Notes under the pieces: model-generated
The model's database searches: none
The model's input: only the letters and a program-made list of their open reading frames with translations
Told to the model about the DNA's origin: nothing
NCBI RefSeq assembly: GCF_016313185.1
Contig: NZ_CP066218.1
Span: forward strand, 868,001 to 932,000
DNA from: Mycolicibacterium baixiangningiae
GTDB lineage: Bacteria > Actinomycetota > Actinomycetes > Mycobacteriales > Mycobacteriaceae
DNA length: 64,000 bases
Reading direction: 5' to 3'
Part shown: positions 9,192-17,967 of the stretch, piece after piece
Position numbering within the stretch: position 1 is the stretch's first letter
How the letters are laid out: each line of letters opens with the position of its first letter
Translations under genes and position numbers: made by a program

Positions 9192-9767
9192 GTGTTCCGT
9201 TGGGTGGTGACGGTTCTGGCGGGGCTGCTGCTCGTCACGGCAGCGCCGGGCCAGGCGGAGCCGGCCACGCCGACACTGCCGGTCTTCACCCCGTACCCGT
9301 CGGACTGGCAGCCCGACTACCGGCCGTTCCCGTACAACCTCTGGCAGATCCGCGTCACCCCGCAGCAGATCACCGCGCAGCGCGAATCCTGCCAGTGGAT
9401 CAACGCCCAGTACGGCGATCTGATGAACCAGGTCTACGGCTTTCAGCACTTCCTCGCCGACCGGGGTGACAACTGGTCACGGCCCGGGGTCACCGAGGCT
9501 GGCGACATCGTAGCCGCGAACCTCGACCAGTCCGCGGCGTTCCTGGACCCGCGAGCGCACACGCTGTTCATCGTCAACTATCCGGATCAGAGCGAGTATT
9601 CGCCGCTGTTCCACGGCGATTCGATCTACCGGCTCTGGTACCAGTTCACCCAGATCAGCGACAAGATCACAAAGCGGATGCCGTCCGGGCAGATCAACGC
9701 CAACATCGCGACCGCCAACGTCTACGGTCGAGTGATCCGGGATTCCGCGGTGTGCACCGGCGCGTGA
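9192..9767 (+). CDS. Secreted mycobacterial protein of unknown function
   Basis: A 191-residue protein with an N-terminal signal peptide (about 1-22, ending AAPGQAEP). The mature part is rich in aromatic residues (WQPDYRPFPYNLWQIRV) and has two Cys residues likely to form a disulfide (SCQWI and the end AVCTGA). GTG 9192 lies two bases after the preceding stop. I recognise it only as a conserved actinobacterial secreted family, possibly DUF5078. Its place at the end of the mce unit suggests an accessory envelope role. Confidence 0.7.
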   Translation: MFRWVVTVLAGLLLVTAAPGQAEPATPTLPVFTPYPSDWQPDYRPFPYNLWQIRVTPQQITAQRESCQWINAQYGDLMNQVYGFQHFLADRGDNWSRPGVTEAGDIVAANLDQSAAFLDPRAHTLFIVNYPDQSEYSPLFHGDSIYRLWYQFTQISDKITKRMPSGQINANIATANVYGRVIRDSAVCTGA

Positions 9768-9824
9768 CCGAATCCGGCGCCACGCGCCCGTAGGCTTGCC
9801 GCAACGACGACGCCGGGAGGTCCC

Positions 9825-10079
9825 ATGGCCCCAGTCGACGGGGACACGCTTCGAACGGCGATTCTTCGGATGGCGCGCGACCGCGGCCCGAAGAGCAGCA
9901 TCTGCCCGTCCGAGGCGGCACGCGCGGTCGGCGGCGACAACTGGCGCGATCTGATGGATCAGGCGCGTGATGCCGCCCGCGAACTGGCCAGGGCCGGCGA
10001 GGTGGAGGTCACCCAGAAGGGCGAGGTCGTGGACCCGGATGCACCCTGGCGCGGACCCGTTCGGATCCGCATCCGGTAG
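9825..10079 (+). CDS. DUF3253 domain protein
   Basis: A small 84-residue soluble protein with the DUF3253 pattern: a winged-helix-like start (TLRTAILRMARDRGPKSSIC), the PSEAARAVGG segment, and a basic end (PVRIRIR). The family is common in bacteria but uncharacterised; the fold suggests nucleic-acid binding, which is inference. GGGAGG lies about 6 bases before the ATG. It stands apart from both neighbours. Confidence 0.75.
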   Translation: MAPVDGDTLRTAILRMARDRGPKSSICPSEAARAVGGDNWRDLMDQARDAARELARAGEVEVTQKGEVVDPDAPWRGPVRIRIR

Positions 10080-10210
10080 TTGCGATCGACCGGACCTCCT
10101 CTGTCGTAGGGAAACGCCCGATTTAACTGGGCCTGTGGCTCCTTAGCGTCATCGCTTGAGATCGATCGCGCCGAGCGGTGTTGTGGCCGCCCGCCCAAAG
10201 GAGAAACACG

Positions 10211-10837
10211 GTGGCACACAGTCTCTTGCGGCATTGCGTGTTCGCCGCCCTTGCGGCGGCGGCTGCTGCCGCTCTCGGCGTGGTCGTGCCACCGGGCATC
10301 GCCGCGGCCTCCCCCGACACGTGCGTGCAGGGATTCGTCTGGCGGGAGGCCTCACCGAGCGACCACGTCTGCGTCACTCCAGCCGAGCGTAGTGCGGCCG
10401 CACAACAGAATTCGCTCGCTGCGCAACGTCGCGAGCCGGCCGGCGGTGCTTTCGGTCCGGACACCTGCAAGCAGGGCTTCGTCTGGCGTGAGGCGTTCGC
10501 CGGCGACCACGTCTGCGTCCCAACGGATGTTCGCGATCAGGCGGCCGCCCAGAACGGCGCCGCGGCGTCGCGGGTGGTCAAACCCGCACCGCTGCAGGGA
10601 CCGGGTGTGTCCTGGGAGCAGAGGCCCGTCGGCGGGCTGACCGCCCACATCCAGGACCGCAGCGGGAAGGCCGCGCAGTGCACGTACACGTCGGACTGGT
10701 ACTCGCGCGGGTTCTTCCTTCCCGCGAACTCCACCTTTGATCTGGTGATCTTCCCGGCGGTGCCGAAGTTCCAGAACTGGGACATCACCATCTCGTGTGA
10801 CAACGGTACGAAGACTCAGACCACGACGTTCTTCTGA
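10211..10837 (+). CDS. Secreted protein with duplicated Cys-Trp motif
   Basis: A 208-residue protein with a signal peptide (about 1-32, ending GIAAASP). Two near-identical segments follow in the mature part: PDTCVQGFVWREA...DHVCV and PDTCKQGFVWREA...DHVCV, about 46 residues apart, each with two Cys. The C-terminal half (about 125-208) is a separate domain with two more Cys (QCTYTSDWYS and ISCDNG). GTG 10211 is preceded by AAAGGAG with 8-base spacing, which decides the start. Function unknown; the repeat family is widespread in actinobacterial secreted proteins. Confidence 0.75.
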   Translation: MAHSLLRHCVFAALAAAAAAALGVVVPPGIAAASPDTCVQGFVWREASPSDHVCVTPAERSAAAQQNSLAAQRREPAGGAFGPDTCKQGFVWREAFAGDHVCVPTDVRDQAAAQNGAAASRVVKPAPLQGPGVSWEQRPVGGLTAHIQDRSGKAAQCTYTSDWYSRGFFLPANSTFDLVIFPAVPKFQNWDITISCDNGTKTQTTTFF

Positions 10838-10844
10838 CTCGCCT

Positions 10845-10884
10845 GCGCTCACCGGCGGTGTCAGACTGCCCCGCCGGTGAGCGC
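10845..10884. terminator. Hairpin between convergent genes
   Basis: Two perfect complementary 14-base arms (10845-10858 and 10871-10884, GCGCTCACCGGCGG and its complement) are separated by a 12-base loop. They lie between the secreted protein gene ending at 10837 and the oppositely oriented YciI gene ending at 10894. There is no T-run, as is common for mycobacterial hairpin terminators. It could serve both transcripts. Confidence 0.6.
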
Positions 10885-10893
10885 TGCGGACCG

Positions 10894-11361
10894 TCAGCGG
10901 GTCAGCTTGTCGGCCTCAGCCCGCGCCTGTGCCGCGACCTTCTCGGCGAGTTCGGCCTTCCACTGCAGTTCCTTCTGGACCCACGGATTGTCCTGCGGGA
11001 ACTCCTCGGTCTCCGACACCCGCCGCACCTCGAGCTTCACGCCCGGTCCCAGCGGCACCTTGCGCGCCCATTGTTTGGCCTCCTCCTTCGACGACACGTC
11101 GAGGATCCAGAAGCCGTTGAACAGTTCTTTGGCCTCGGTGTAGGGGCCGTCGGTGACCGCCGGTGGGTCGGAGTTGAAGTCCACGACGAACCCGTCCTCC
11201 GGCCCGGTGAGGCCTTCGCCGGCCAGCAGCACACCGGCCTTGATGAGCTCTTCGTTGTAGCGACCCATCGATTCGATGACCTGGTCGAAGTCGATCTCCT
11301 GCTCGGCCATGACCGCCTCGGCCTCCGGCCCAACCCGCATGATCAGCATGTAACGCGCCAT
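10894..11361 (-). CDS. YciI family protein (YCII-related domain)
   Basis: A 155-residue protein. The first ~115 residues show the YCII/DGPF domain: start MARYMLIMR, the segment GVLLAGEGLTG and the hallmark VTDGPYTEAKE. Such proteins are small ferredoxin-like enzymes or binding proteins often found near extracytoplasmic-function sigma factors, none of which is next to it here. The C-terminal 35 residues form a charged helix. Divergent from the amidohydrolase downstream with a 169-base intergenic region. Confidence 0.85.
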   Translation of the reverse strand: MARYMLIMRVGPEAEAVMAEQEIDFDQVIESMGRYNEELIKAGVLLAGEGLTGPEDGFVVDFNSDPPAVTDGPYTEAKELFNGFWILDVSSKEEAKQWARKVPLGPGVKLEVRRVSETEEFPQDNPWVQKELQWKAELAEKVAAQARAEADKLTR

Positions 11362-11530
11362 TGTCGTCTCCTTCTCTTTCAGTGGTGAAGGGGCTGGTTC
11401 GTGTCTGTGTTCAGGGTGCCCCTCGCAACTACGTCGAACGGCGACCCCCGGATTTCGACACGGCGACGAAATTCCTCCGAACTTTCTGTTGCTACCGGGA
11501 AACCGCAGGTCATGCCGTTAGCATTCGCCC

Positions 11531-13141
11531 ATGCCCGCCGCTGACCTTGTTCTGACCGGGACCGTGCTCACCGTCAACGACGCACAACCGACCGCGGAGG
11601 CGCTCGCGGTCTCCGACGGGCGCATCGTCGCCGTCGGGGACCGCGCCGACGTCGAGTCCTGGATAGGCCCGGAGACCGAGGTTGTCGATGTCGGCGACGG
11701 CTGCGTGCTGCCGGGTCTGGTGGAGGCTCACGGGCATCCGCTGATGGAGGCGATCGCGGTGTCCGAGCGGATGGTCGACATCCGCCCGGTCACCGTGACT
11801 TCCGCCGACGCCGTCGTCGCCGCGGTTCACACGGAGGTGGCGCGCCGCGGACAGCAGGGCGCCTACCTCAACGGGTGGGATCCATTGCTGCAGAACGGGC
11901 TTCCGGATCCGACGCTGGCGTGGCTCGACGGCATCGCGCCGGACAGTCCGCTGGTCATCCTCCACAACTCCGGGCACAAGGCGTTCTTCAACAGCGCCGC
12001 AGCCACACGGGCGGGGCTCCACCGCGACATCCCGGATCCGAAAGGTGCTCGCTTCGGCCGTGACGCCGACGGCGGTCTGGACGGGACCGCGGAGGAGGCG
12101 GCAGCGGTGTTCCCCCTGCTCGCCGGTGTCGTCTCACCGAGCGACTATCCGTCGATGTTGATGGCGGAGTGCGCCCGGCTCAACCGTGCCGGACTGACGA
12201 CGTGCTCGGACATGGCGTTCGATCCGGTGTTCCGGCCGCTGCTCGACGGTCTGCGTGGCGATCTGACAATTCGGCTGCGCTCCTACGAGATCTCCAACCC
12301 TCAGATGACGAGCACCGCGCGACCGGGCGACGGGGACGACATCGTGCGCCAGGTGGGAATCAAGATCTGGGTCGACGGCTCACCGTGGATCGGCAACATC
12401 GATCTGACGTTCCCCTACCTCGACACCGCCGCCACTCGGACCATCGGCGTGGTGCCGGGCTCCTGCGGGCACGCCAACTACACCCGCGAACAACTGCGCG
12501 AGATCGTCGGCGCCTACTTCCCGCTCGGCTGGCAGATGGCGTGCCACGTCCACGGCGATGCCGGGGTGGACACGATCCTCGACGTGTACGAGGAAGTGCT
12601 GCAGGAACATCCCCGGCCCGACCACCGGCTGCGTCTCGAGCACGTCGGCGCGATCACCGACCAACAGTTGGAGCGCGCGCACGCGCTCGGCGTCACCTGC
12701 AGCATTTTCGTCGACCAGATCCACTACTGGGGCGACGTCATCGTTGACGGCCTGTTCGGGCCGGAACGCGGGAACCGGTGGATGCCGTGCGGATCGGCTG
12801 TCGCGACCGGTATGCGGATCTCGCTGCACAACGATCCGCCTGTCACCCCGGAGGAACCGCTGCGCAACATCAGCGTCGCGGTCACGCGTACAGCGCCGAG
12901 CGGACGGGTGCTGGGCCCGGAGGAACGGTTGACCGTCGATCAGGCGATCCGCGCCCAGACGATCGACGCCGCGTGGCAGTTGTTCGCCGACAATGTGATC
13001 GGTTCCATCGAGGTCGGCAAGTACGGTGACCTGGTGGTCCTCTCGGCTGATCCGCGCAGTGTGGCGCCCGAGCGGATCGCCGAACTCGACGTCCGCACCA
13101 CGTATCTCGCCGGCCGTTGCGTTTACGCCAAACACAACTGA
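11531..13141 (+). CDS. Amidohydrolase family protein (YtcJ/Amidohydro_3 type)
   Basis: A 536-residue metal-dependent hydrolase. The HxH metal motif is present in GLVEAHGHPL (about residue 63), with the usual Gly-Asp-rich N-terminal sandwich (DGRIVAVGDRADVE) and the C-terminal DLVVLSADP strand. Length and place just ahead of menC match M. tuberculosis Rv0552 as I recall it. The Amidohydro_3 family includes N-acyl and formamide hydrolases; the substrate is not evident. The acyl-CoA synthetase follows 30 bases after its stop. Confidence 0.82.
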   Translation: MPAADLVLTGTVLTVNDAQPTAEALAVSDGRIVAVGDRADVESWIGPETEVVDVGDGCVLPGLVEAHGHPLMEAIAVSERMVDIRPVTVTSADAVVAAVHTEVARRGQQGAYLNGWDPLLQNGLPDPTLAWLDGIAPDSPLVILHNSGHKAFFNSAAATRAGLHRDIPDPKGARFGRDADGGLDGTAEEAAAVFPLLAGVVSPSDYPSMLMAECARLNRAGLTTCSDMAFDPVFRPLLDGLRGDLTIRLRSYEISNPQMTSTARPGDGDDIVRQVGIKIWVDGSPWIGNIDLTFPYLDTAATRTIGVVPGSCGHANYTREQLREIVGAYFPLGWQMACHVHGDAGVDTILDVYEEVLQEHPRPDHRLRLEHVGAITDQQLERAHALGVTCSIFVDQIHYWGDVIVDGLFGPERGNRWMPCGSAVATGMRISLHNDPPVTPEEPLRNISVAVTRTAPSGRVLGPEERLTVDQAIRAQTIDAAWQLFADNVIGSIEVGKYGDLVVLSADPRSVAPERIAELDVRTTYLAGRCVYAKHN

Positions 13142-13171
13142 CAACGGCCATTGTCGTGGCACGCTTTCGAT

Positions 13172-14740
13172 ATGTCTGCGCTGCCGGAACCGCGTTTTCT
13201 CGATGACCGACTCAGCCACTGGGCTCGCACCACACCCGACGCTGAGGCCATCGTCTACCTCGACCGGACCTGGACGTGGGCGCAGTGGGACGACCGGGTC
13301 CGTCGGCTCACCGGGGCGCTCACCGAGTTCGGTGTCGGGCATGGTGACGCCGTGGCGTTCCTCGACAAGAACCACCCCGCGTGCGTCGAGCTGACTTTCG
13401 CCGCGGCGTCGCTGGGCGCGGCGAACGCGGTCGTCAACTTCCGCCTGGCCGGTGACGAACTCGACTACGTCCTCAACGACAGTGGGGCCAGAGTCCTGAT
13501 CGTGGGTCGCGAACTGCGACCCGCCATCGACGGAGTCCGGGACCGGCTCACCCACGTCGAGCACGTCATCGAGGTGACGCCCGACGGTGAGGACGGTGAC
13601 GAATACGAGGCGCTGCTGGCCGGTGCCACACCGACCGGCCGCGCCGACGACGTCGAGCCCGGCGACGTCTGCGTGATCATGTACTCCTCGGGGACCACCG
13701 GTAAGCCCAAGGGCGTCGAGCTGACGCAGACGAACCTCATCGCCCACACCGTCAACGGCCACGAAGGGTGGAGTTTCGACGAGGGCGACAAGAACATGGT
13801 GTCGATGCCGCTGTTCCACGTCGGCGGCCAGTCCTACGTGCAGGTCGGCATCCACGACGGCGTCCCCACCGTGATGACGCGCGAGGCGGACGGAACCGCG
13901 CTCGCCGGCGCGATCCTCGCGGGAGCCAACCGCACGTTCCTGGTGCCTGCCGTGCTCGCGAAGGTGCTCGACGCCGGTCCGGACGCGGTCAAGCTGTTCG
14001 GTGCGCTGAAGACCTTCTGCTACGGCGCGTCGCCGATGCCGCTTCCGCTGCTGCGGCAGGCGCTGAAAGCCTGGCCCGACACCGATTTCAGACAGGTGTA
14101 CGGGTTGACGGAGGTGTCCGGGGTGATCAGCCACCTGATGCCCGAGGCGCACCGAGACACCGAACATCCGGAGCGGCTGGTCAGCGCCGGTCAACTGATC
14201 CCGAACGCCGAGTTGCGGGTGACGAACCCCGACACGGGTGAAGAGGTCCCGACCGGACAGCAGGGCGAATTGTGGTTCCGCACGCCACAGCTGATGAAGG
14301 GTTACCACAACAAGCCGGAGGCGACGGCAGACGCCGTCACCGCCGACGGCTGGTTCCGCACCGGCGACGTCGGGCGGATCGACCCGCAGGGTTACCTCTT
14401 CGTCGAGGACCGGCTCAAGGACATGATCATCTCGGGTGGGGAGAACGTCTACTCGATCGAGGTGGAGCGGGTGCTGGCGGAGCATCCGGCGGTGACGGAG
14501 GTGGCGGTGATCGGCGTGCCCGACGAGAAGTGGGGCGAAGCTGTCAAAGCGGTTGTGGCGGTGGAGGGGTCAGCATCTGAGGAGGAGTTGACCGCATGGT
14601 GCCGCGAGCGGCTGGCACGCTACAAGTGCCCGCGGACCGTCGGCATCGTCGACGAGTTGCCGCGCAACCCGACCGGCAAGATCCTCAAGAAGGAACTGCG
14701 CAAGCCGTTCTGGGAGGGCCGGGACCGGGCGACGGTGTGA
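13172..14740 (+). CDS. Acyl-CoA synthetase (AMP-forming), FadD type
   Basis: A 522-residue member of the ANL superfamily that would activate a carboxylic acid with ATP to an acyl-AMP and then to an acyl-CoA. The P-loop-like motif SSGTTGKPKGVELT lies near residue 171, the YGLTE motif near 310, and the C-terminal GRIDPQGYLFVEDRLKDMI hinge and PTGKILKKELR lysine near the end. The start at 13172 gives the usual length; a TTG 21 bases upstream is less likely. It lies between an Rv0552-like gene and menC, where FadD8 resides in M. tuberculosis, but here it points the same way as both. Chain-length preference is unknown. Confidence 0.85.
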   Translation: MSALPEPRFLDDRLSHWARTTPDAEAIVYLDRTWTWAQWDDRVRRLTGALTEFGVGHGDAVAFLDKNHPACVELTFAAASLGAANAVVNFRLAGDELDYVLNDSGARVLIVGRELRPAIDGVRDRLTHVEHVIEVTPDGEDGDEYEALLAGATPTGRADDVEPGDVCVIMYSSGTTGKPKGVELTQTNLIAHTVNGHEGWSFDEGDKNMVSMPLFHVGGQSYVQVGIHDGVPTVMTREADGTALAGAILAGANRTFLVPAVLAKVLDAGPDAVKLFGALKTFCYGASPMPLPLLRQALKAWPDTDFRQVYGLTEVSGVISHLMPEAHRDTEHPERLVSAGQLIPNAELRVTNPDTGEEVPTGQQGELWFRTPQLMKGYHNKPEATADAVTADGWFRTGDVGRIDPQGYLFVEDRLKDMIISGGENVYSIEVERVLAEHPAVTEVAVIGVPDEKWGEAVKAVVAVEGSASEEELTAWCRERLARYKCPRTVGIVDELPRNPTGKILKKELRKPFWEGRDRATV

Positions 14741-14759
14741 GGTCGGCGAGACTGGCGCT

Positions 14760-15737
14760 GTGACCCCGACGCTCGCCGACCTCCTCGACCGCCTGCACGT
14801 CGTCTCGCTGCCGATGCGGGTGCGCTTCCGCGGCATCACGGTCCGCGAACTGGCGCTCATCGAAGGACCGGCCGGGTGGGGGGAATTCGGGCCGTTCCTC
14901 GAGTACGCATCGCCGGAGGCGGCGACGTGGCTGGCGTCCGCGATCGAGGCGGCCTACTCCGCACCGCCGGCCATCCGGCGCGACCGGATCCCGATCAACG
15001 CGACGGTACCCGCAGTGGACGCCGCGCAGGTGCCCGAGGTACTGGCCCGCTTTCCCGGCGCGCGGACCGCGAAGGTGAAGGTCGCGGAGCCCGGGCAGAC
15101 ACTGGCCGACGACATCGCCCGGGTCAACGCCGTCCGTCGGGAGGTGCCGACGGTGCGGGTGGACGCCAACGGCGGCTGGACCGTCGACGAGGCGGTGGCC
15201 GCCGCGGCGGCGCTGACCGCCGACGGACCGTTGGAGTATCTCGAGCAGCCGTGCCGGACGGTGCCCGAACTCGCCGAGTTGCGTGCGCGCACCACGGTTC
15301 CCATCGCCGCCGATGAGAGCATCCGCAAGGCGGACGATCCGCTGCACGTCGTCCGATCCGGAGCCGCCGACATCGCGGTGGTCAAGGTCGCGCCGCTGGG
15401 CGGGGTACGTCCGCTGCTGGACATCGCGTCGCAGATCGACATCCCGATCGTGGTGTCCAGCGCGTTGGATTCGGCGGTCGGGATCGCCCGCGGACTGTAC
15501 GCGGCGGCGGCGCTACCGCGGTTGGAGCACGCGTGCGGCCTGGGCACGGGTGGGTTGTTCGTCGAGGATGTGGCCGCGCCGCTGGTCCCGGAGGACGGCT
15601 TTCTGCCGGTCGGACCCGTCGCACCCGACGCGGACCGCCTGGCGGCGCTGGCTGCGGGTCCCGAGCGCCGACAGTGGTGGATCGACCGCGTTGCTGAATG
15701 CTTGCAGGTGCTAAGAGGCCGAAGCCCGTCTGCTTGA
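14760..15737 (+). CDS. menC: o-Succinylbenzoate synthase MenC
   Basis: A 325-residue enolase-superfamily enzyme that dehydrates SHCHC to o-succinylbenzoate in menaquinone synthesis. Catalytic features are visible: the KxK pair at about K105/K107 (AKVKVAE), metal ligands D135 (RVDANGGW), E162 (YLEQPC) and D185 (AADESI), and the second lysine K209 (VVKVAPLGG). The GTG start is 19 bases after the preceding stop. menD lies about 5 kb downstream. Confidence 0.93.
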   Translation: MTPTLADLLDRLHVVSLPMRVRFRGITVRELALIEGPAGWGEFGPFLEYASPEAATWLASAIEAAYSAPPAIRRDRIPINATVPAVDAAQVPEVLARFPGARTAKVKVAEPGQTLADDIARVNAVRREVPTVRVDANGGWTVDEAVAAAAALTADGPLEYLEQPCRTVPELAELRARTTVPIAADESIRKADDPLHVVRSGAADIAVVKVAPLGGVRPLLDIASQIDIPIVVSSALDSAVGIARGLYAAAALPRLEHACGLGTGGLFVEDVAAPLVPEDGFLPVGPVAPDADRLAALAAGPERRQWWIDRVAECLQVLRGRSPSA

Positions 15738-15802
15738 GCGACTTCCGGGCGCCGCGCGCAGTTGCGATGATAGAACAAGATCACGTGCGGTAGGGGGTCG
15801 CC

Positions 15803-16939
15803 ATGCGTATTGGTCTGATGGATCCGATCATCGCGTCGCGGCCTGCAGCCGACAGCTTCACCCGCGCCAACTACCTCAATGCAGTCGCCAACCGGGTGGA
15901 CTCTTTCTGGGTGCCGGACCACCTGAACGCGCTGTTCCCCCGAGCGCTGTGGCGGCCTGAAATCACCGCCGCAGCAAGGGTTGTGCCGTCGGCCGATGCT
16001 TACCTCGAGCCCTGGACGGTGCTCGGGCATCTGGCAGCACGCAACCGGATCGCCAAGCTGCGCCTGGGTGTCGGCGTCACCGACACAGGACGCCGGAATC
16101 CCGCGGTCACCGCGCAGGCCGCCGCCACCTTGCAGCTGCTGACGAAGGGCCGCGCCATCCTCGGCATCGGGTGCGGTGAACGCGAGGGTAACGAGCCCTA
16201 CGGCGTGGAGTGGACCCGCCCGGTCGCCCGATTCGAAGAGGCGATGGCGACCATCAGGGCGCTGTGGGACTCCAATGGCGAACTGGTGAACAGGGATTCA
16301 CGCTTCTTCCCTCTGCGTAACGCGGTGTTCGACCTGCCACCGTACAAGGGTGAGTGGCCGCAGATCTGGATCGCCGCTCACGGGCCCCGCATGTTGCGCG
16401 CAGCCGGGCAGTACGCCGATGGGTTCTTCCCCGCATTCGCGCACACCCCGCAGGAGTACGCCCGCCGGCTGGAGGTCGTGCGGACCGCGGCCTCCGATGC
16501 CGGGCGGGACCCGATGTCGATCGTTCCGGCGATGTGGGTCATGACCGTCACCGGGCGCACCCGCGACGACGTCGACGAGGCATTGGAATCGGTGGTGGTC
16601 CGGGCTGGGGGTCTGAACTTCTCAGACGACTTCTACGCGCTGCACGGGGCCGCGCATCCTCTCGGCGCAGGCTTCTCGGGAGCGCAGGACATCCTGCCGC
16701 AGGGATGGGACACCGAGACGGCGCTGTCCTACGCCAAACGGGTGCCGGTCGACGTGCTGAGGTCCGGCATGTTGAGCGGGACGCCCAAGGAAATCGTCGA
16801 GCAAGCGGCCGAATGGCGTGACTGCGGGGTTTGCTACCTGGTGCTGGCAGACGTGACGTTGTTGCAGCGCAGTCTTCGCAAGGGATTGGCCGGGCTCGCG
16901 CTGTCCCACAAGGTCGTGCGAGGCCTCAAGCGGCTGTGA
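15803..16939 (+). CDS. LLM-class oxidoreductase, phthiodiolone-ketoreductase-like
   Basis: A 378-residue luciferase-like TIM-barrel enzyme of the F420/flavin group. The start (MRIGLMDPIIASRPAADSF), the LGVGVTDTGRRNPAVTAQ strand and the C-terminal RKGLAGLAL tail resemble the phthiodiolone/phenolphthiodiolone dimycocerosates ketoreductases of M. tuberculosis (about 380 aa). No PDIM genes lie nearby, so a different keto substrate is likely. TAGGGGG sits about 7 bases before the ATG. Followed by the MpaB-TetR pair. Confidence 0.78.
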   Translation: MRIGLMDPIIASRPAADSFTRANYLNAVANRVDSFWVPDHLNALFPRALWRPEITAAARVVPSADAYLEPWTVLGHLAARNRIAKLRLGVGVTDTGRRNPAVTAQAAATLQLLTKGRAILGIGCGEREGNEPYGVEWTRPVARFEEAMATIRALWDSNGELVNRDSRFFPLRNAVFDLPPYKGEWPQIWIAAHGPRMLRAAGQYADGFFPAFAHTPQEYARRLEVVRTAASDAGRDPMSIVPAMWVMTVTGRTRDDVDEALESVVVRAGGLNFSDDFYALHGAAHPLGAGFSGAQDILPQGWDTETALSYAKRVPVDVLRSGMLSGTPKEIVEQAAEWRDCGVCYLVLADVTLLQRSLRKGLAGLALSHKVVRGLKRL

Positions 16940-16945
16940 CCAGAC

Positions 16946-16984
16946 GTTGACATGTTGAGACAGACGCATAGTCTTTGTGTCAAC
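16946..16984 (+). promoter_or_regulatory. Candidate promoter and TetR operator ahead of the MpaB-TetR operon
   Basis: TTGACA (16947-16952) and TAGTCT (16969-16974) have 16-base spacing, a plausible -35/-10 pair. An inverted repeat AGAC-GCATA-GTCT (16962-16974) covers the -10, and a wider pair GTTGACA/TGTCAAC (16946-16952 and 16978-16984) encloses the whole site. The arrangement suits autorepression by the TetR protein encoded second in the operon. Inference from sequence alone. Confidence 0.4.
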
Positions 16985-17006
16985 ACACCCGACGCCTGGA
17001 GGCGAC

Positions 17007-17963
17007 ATGGTCGCAGTGGCCCACCCTCACACCCAGCGCCCGGCCGCGGCGGTGCGGCCGAAGGTGATGCGCGAGTTCCGCAAGCACAGCGGCAGCGTGC
17101 TCGGCGGCTTCTTCGGGGCGGCCGCCTTTGACGAGGTGGCCCTGGTCCCGGTGGCAGCCGCGGTCGACAGGACCGGACGCTTCGCCGCGAACTTCGCCGA
17201 CCGCGGTGTGCGCAGCGGCTTTTCGGCATTCCTGGCGATCTGGGGTGACGCCGAGGACCGGATCGCCGAATCCGACCGGCTCAAGATGCTGCACCGCGAC
17301 GTACGGGGTCGCGGCAGCGGTGAGTTCGCCGACGTCCGCTACAGCGCGCTCGACCCCAAGCTCTGGAACTGGATCGCGGTCAGCGGCATCTTTCTCGTGC
17401 TGAACTCGTTCACCCCCTGCACGGGCATCGTGCTCTCGGAGGCCGAGCGCGACGCCGCCTACCTGCAACTGCTCGACGCCTTCCGCGGTCTCGAACTGCC
17501 CGGTGAGACCGCGAAGCTGCCCACCACCTACGCCGACGCGGCCGACTACTACGACACGATGGTTCGCACCGAACTGAAGGCCAACCCCTTCCTGCAGCGG
17601 GTGACGGCCGATCTGACCCGGCTGCCGTTGCCGACCCTGCTGCTGCCGGCTCCGGTGCGCCGCGCACTGACGCCACCCTGGCTGCTACTGCGACCGGTCG
17701 CCGGACGCGTGGTCAGGGTGTGCTCGTTCGGCATCCTGCACCCGGGGATCCGCGAGATGACCGGCTTCGACTGGCAGGCGCGGCACGACCGGGAGTTCGA
17801 GCTGTACTCCCGCCTGCTGCAGGTGGCGTGGCGGGTGCTGCCGGACAGGGTGTTGTTGATCCCGTTGGCGCGCAACCGGATCGAATACGAAAAGCTTGTC
17901 CGGTTGCACCGGTCGGTCGCCCTCGAATCGTTTGCGCCACCGCCCGGGTGCCCGGCGGGCTGA
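17007..17963 (+). CDS. MpaB-like oxygenase (DUF2236)
   Basis: A 318-residue protein of the DUF2236/MpaB family (latex-clearing-protein-like oxygenases, heme-binding in known members). Characteristic parts are a start with EFRKHSGSVLGGFFGAAAFD, the LHRDVRGRG segment and the YEKLVRLH end. ATG 17007 follows GGAGG by 4 bases; the GTG at 16977 has no ribosome site. The gene is followed after 4 bases by a TetR regulator, a common pairing for this family. Confidence 0.8.
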   Translation: MVAVAHPHTQRPAAAVRPKVMREFRKHSGSVLGGFFGAAAFDEVALVPVAAAVDRTGRFAANFADRGVRSGFSAFLAIWGDAEDRIAESDRLKMLHRDVRGRGSGEFADVRYSALDPKLWNWIAVSGIFLVLNSFTPCTGIVLSEAERDAAYLQLLDAFRGLELPGETAKLPTTYADAADYYDTMVRTELKANPFLQRVTADLTRLPLPTLLLPAPVRRALTPPWLLLRPVAGRVVRVCSFGILHPGIREMTGFDWQARHDREFELYSRLLQVAWRVLPDRVLLIPLARNRIEYEKLVRLHRSVALESFAPPPGCPAG

Positions 17964-17967
17964 TCCG

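Noticed and set aside
12380..14485. A 701-codon minus-strand frame
   Set aside because: It spans two well-defined plus-strand genes (amidohydrolase and acyl-CoA synthetase) and has the low-complexity composition of a shadow frame.
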